From NCBI GenBank assembly GCA_964617665.1, contig CAZUAH010000731.1, positions 1 through 6,299 of the forward strand: a DNA stretch of 6,299 nt, written 5' to 3'. The number at the start of each line of letters is the position of its first letter. Within the stretch, counting starts at the first letter, position 1. Made by a program: the position numbers and the translations under genes. Below, piece by piece: positions 4,998 to 6,299 of this stretch. This DNA comes from JADHUC01 sp964617665. GTDB lineage: Bacteria > Planctomycetota > Planctomycetia > Pirellulales > Pirellulaceae. The notes beneath the pieces were generated by a model. That model worked only from the letters and a program-made list of their open reading frames with translations. It ran no database searches and was not told the DNA's origin.

Positions 4998-6299
4998 ATG
5001 ACCGTCGATCTCGAATCTGCTGAAACACCAGCGACCGGAGAGCGGCTGAGGGGACGGTCCAGAAACACCAAGGTGGCCATCGCGAGAACCAAACGCCGCA
5101 GAGGGAAACGGAGGCTCTTTCTGGGCCTCTTGCTGATCGCGGGTTCCGCAGTGGCGATCTGGTTCTGGTATACCCAACGTAGCCAACCGGAGCAGGCTGT
5201 ACCACCGGCCACCGGCAAGGTCGCTCGCCGCGACTTCAGCGTGACCGTTCAGGCCCTCGGCGCTGTGAAACCCCAGATAGGTGCCGAAGTTCGTGTGGGC
5301 GCACGCATCTCCGGCCGAGTCGTCCGCTTGCACGCAAACCTTCGGGATCGAGTGGAGCAAGGACAGACAATCGCGGAGCTTGAGCAAGAGGAACTCCAGG
5401 CCGCCGTCGAAGAACGCCAAGCCGAATTGGAATTGGCGGAAGCCAAATTGACGGCCCTAGAACGCGTCTTTCCACGTGAAATCGAAAAGGCCAAAGCGGA
5501 GACGACGCGGTGGGAGGCGACGGTCGAACTTGCTGATAAGGAGCTGACTCGCCAGGACGAGCTGTTGGAGCAAGAGTTCATCTCGCAACAGGAGCGAGAT
5601 CGAGCCGAAGAAAAGTTGCTCGTCGCTCAGGCCCAACTCGAGACGGCGCACAAAGCGCTGGAGGTGGTCAACGCGAACTCCGAAGAGGAGCAGAAGAAGG
5701 CGGCAGCGGAGGTATCTCGAGCGAAGGCGGCATTAGTCAGCGCCGAAACTCGGCTGGCCTATGCCACAATCACTGCGCCGATCTCTGGCGTGATCGGTTC
5801 CGTCTCGACTCAGGAGGGCGAGACCGTGGCCGCGGGTTTGAACGCTCCGACATTCGTAACGATTGTGGATCTCTCCCGCCTTCAAGTGGATGCCTATGTG
5901 GACGAAGTGGACATCGGAAAAGTCGAAGTCGGTCAGGATGCCGTGTTCGTCGTGGATGCCTTTTCGGCGAAGGAGTTTCAGGGAAAGGTGATGGCGATCT
6001 ATCCCAAGGCGATCATCCAGGACAACGTTGTCAAATACGTTGCCGCCATTGAAATCAACAGCGAGTACGAAGGCTTCCTGCGACCCGAGATGACCACCAA
6101 CGTCGAGATCTTGCTAGAACCAAGGACTGTCCTGGCAGTTCCATCAAAGGCCGTGAAACGCGAAAGCGGCCGAAATGTTGTCTATGTCCCCGGCGAAAAC
6201 GGGCCTGAAATCCGCGAAATCAAAATCGGCTGGAAATCCGGCCCGTGGGCCGAAGTCGTGTCCGGATTGTCAGAGGGCCAGGAGGTCCTGCTGGACGCG
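4998..6299 (+). CDS. MacA-like HlyD-family periplasmic adaptor of an exporter (3' end outside window)
   Basis: ATG 4998 opens a frame of 434 codons that reaches the right edge with no stop. A basic N-terminus (residues 18-39) precedes an uncleaved anchor at about 40-58. Then come the first lipoyl/barrel-sandwich half, about 95-130 (V-G-A-R-I-S-G-R-V-V-R-L at 100-111), a charged helical hairpin, about 130-252, the second lipoyl half, T259-A-P-I-S-G-V-I-G, and beta-barrel and membrane-proximal parts with D291-L-S-R-L, D305-I-G-K-V-E-V-G-Q and L361-R-P-E-M-T-T-N-V. R185, L189 and S196 fit the R-x3-L-x6-S hairpin-tip pattern that AcrA/MacA adaptors use to meet TolC. Overall pattern is closest to MacA, so an ABC permease is the expected partner. 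A weak AGG lies six bases before ATG; an in-frame GTG at 4926 has no such signal. It probably joins the pump to the outer-membrane factor at 1154. Confidence 0.92.
   Translation, partial: MTVDLESAETPATGERLRGRSRNTKVAIARTKRRRGKRRLFLGLLLIAGSAVAIWFWYTQRSQPEQAVPPATGKVARRDFSVTVQALGAVKPQIGAEVRVGARISGRVVRLHANLRDRVEQGQTIAELEQEELQAAVEERQAELELAEAKLTALERVFPREIEKAKAETTRWEATVELADKELTRQDELLEQEFISQQERDRAEEKLLVAQAQLETAHKALEVVNANSEEEQKKAAAEVSRAKAALVSAETRLAYATITAPISGVIGSVSTQEGETVAAGLNAPTFVTIVDLSRLQVDAYVDEVDIGKVEVGQDAVFVVDAFSAKEFQGKVMAIYPKAIIQDNVVKYVAAIEINSEYEGFLRPEMTTNVEILLEPRTVLAVPSKAVKRESGRNVVYVPGENGPEIREIKIGWKSGPWAEVVSGLSEGQEVLLDA

Noticed and set aside
4424..4998. Plus-strand frames at 4424-4990 and 4642-4998
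   Set aside because: They run antisense through the regulator gene into the control region and show no family motifs.

Overview
The window (GC-rich, probably 55-60% by eye) looks like the chromosome of a Gram-negative-type bacterium. It has an outer-membrane efflux lipoprotein, an inner-membrane periplasmic adaptor and a b-type cytochrome with a periplasmic heme domain. Several traits suggest a planctomycete of the Pirellulales type: a start codon without a Shine-Dalgarno sequence in the efflux gene, a cytochrome b fused to an ethylbenzene-dehydrogenase-like domain, and a kinase with an altered G1 box. This lineage guess is moderate at best and rests on general resemblance, not on a marker gene.

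Layout from left to right: (1) positions 1-901, minus strand, the first 300 codons of a five-helix membrane cytochrome b running into a C-terminal EB_dh-type heme-binding domain, cut by the window edge; (2) 902-1153, a 252-bp divergent intergenic region with an AT-rich imperfect palindrome overlapping a tandem repeat; (3) 1154-2575, plus strand, a complete TolC/NodT-type outer-membrane factor with a lipoprotein signal; (4) 2576-2648, a short convergent gap with a weak hairpin; (5) 2649-4762, minus strand, a two-gene operon encoding an OmpR-family response regulator followed by a membrane histidine kinase, overlapping by 7 bp; (6) 4763-4997, a 235-bp divergent control region with candidate -10 elements facing both ways and short phased direct repeats; (7) 4998-6299, plus strand, the first 434 codons of a MacA-like HlyD-family adaptor, open at the right edge.

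How the parts probably work together: the outer-membrane factor and the adaptor are two of the three parts of a tripartite exporter. The pump itself is not in the window. Because the adaptor resembles MacA more than AcrA or CusB, a MacB-type ABC permease and an ATPase just beyond 6299 are the natural expectation. The two-component system sits between the two pump genes and shares a divergent promoter region with the adaptor, so it probably controls the pump. The cytochrome gene points the other way and may be unrelated. I see no RNA genes, insertion sequences, CRISPR arrays, phage genes or attachment sites. The families are familiar; the unusual points are the cytochrome fusion, the cysteine-rich lipoprotein N-terminus, the kinase G1 box and the unassigned repeats in both control regions.
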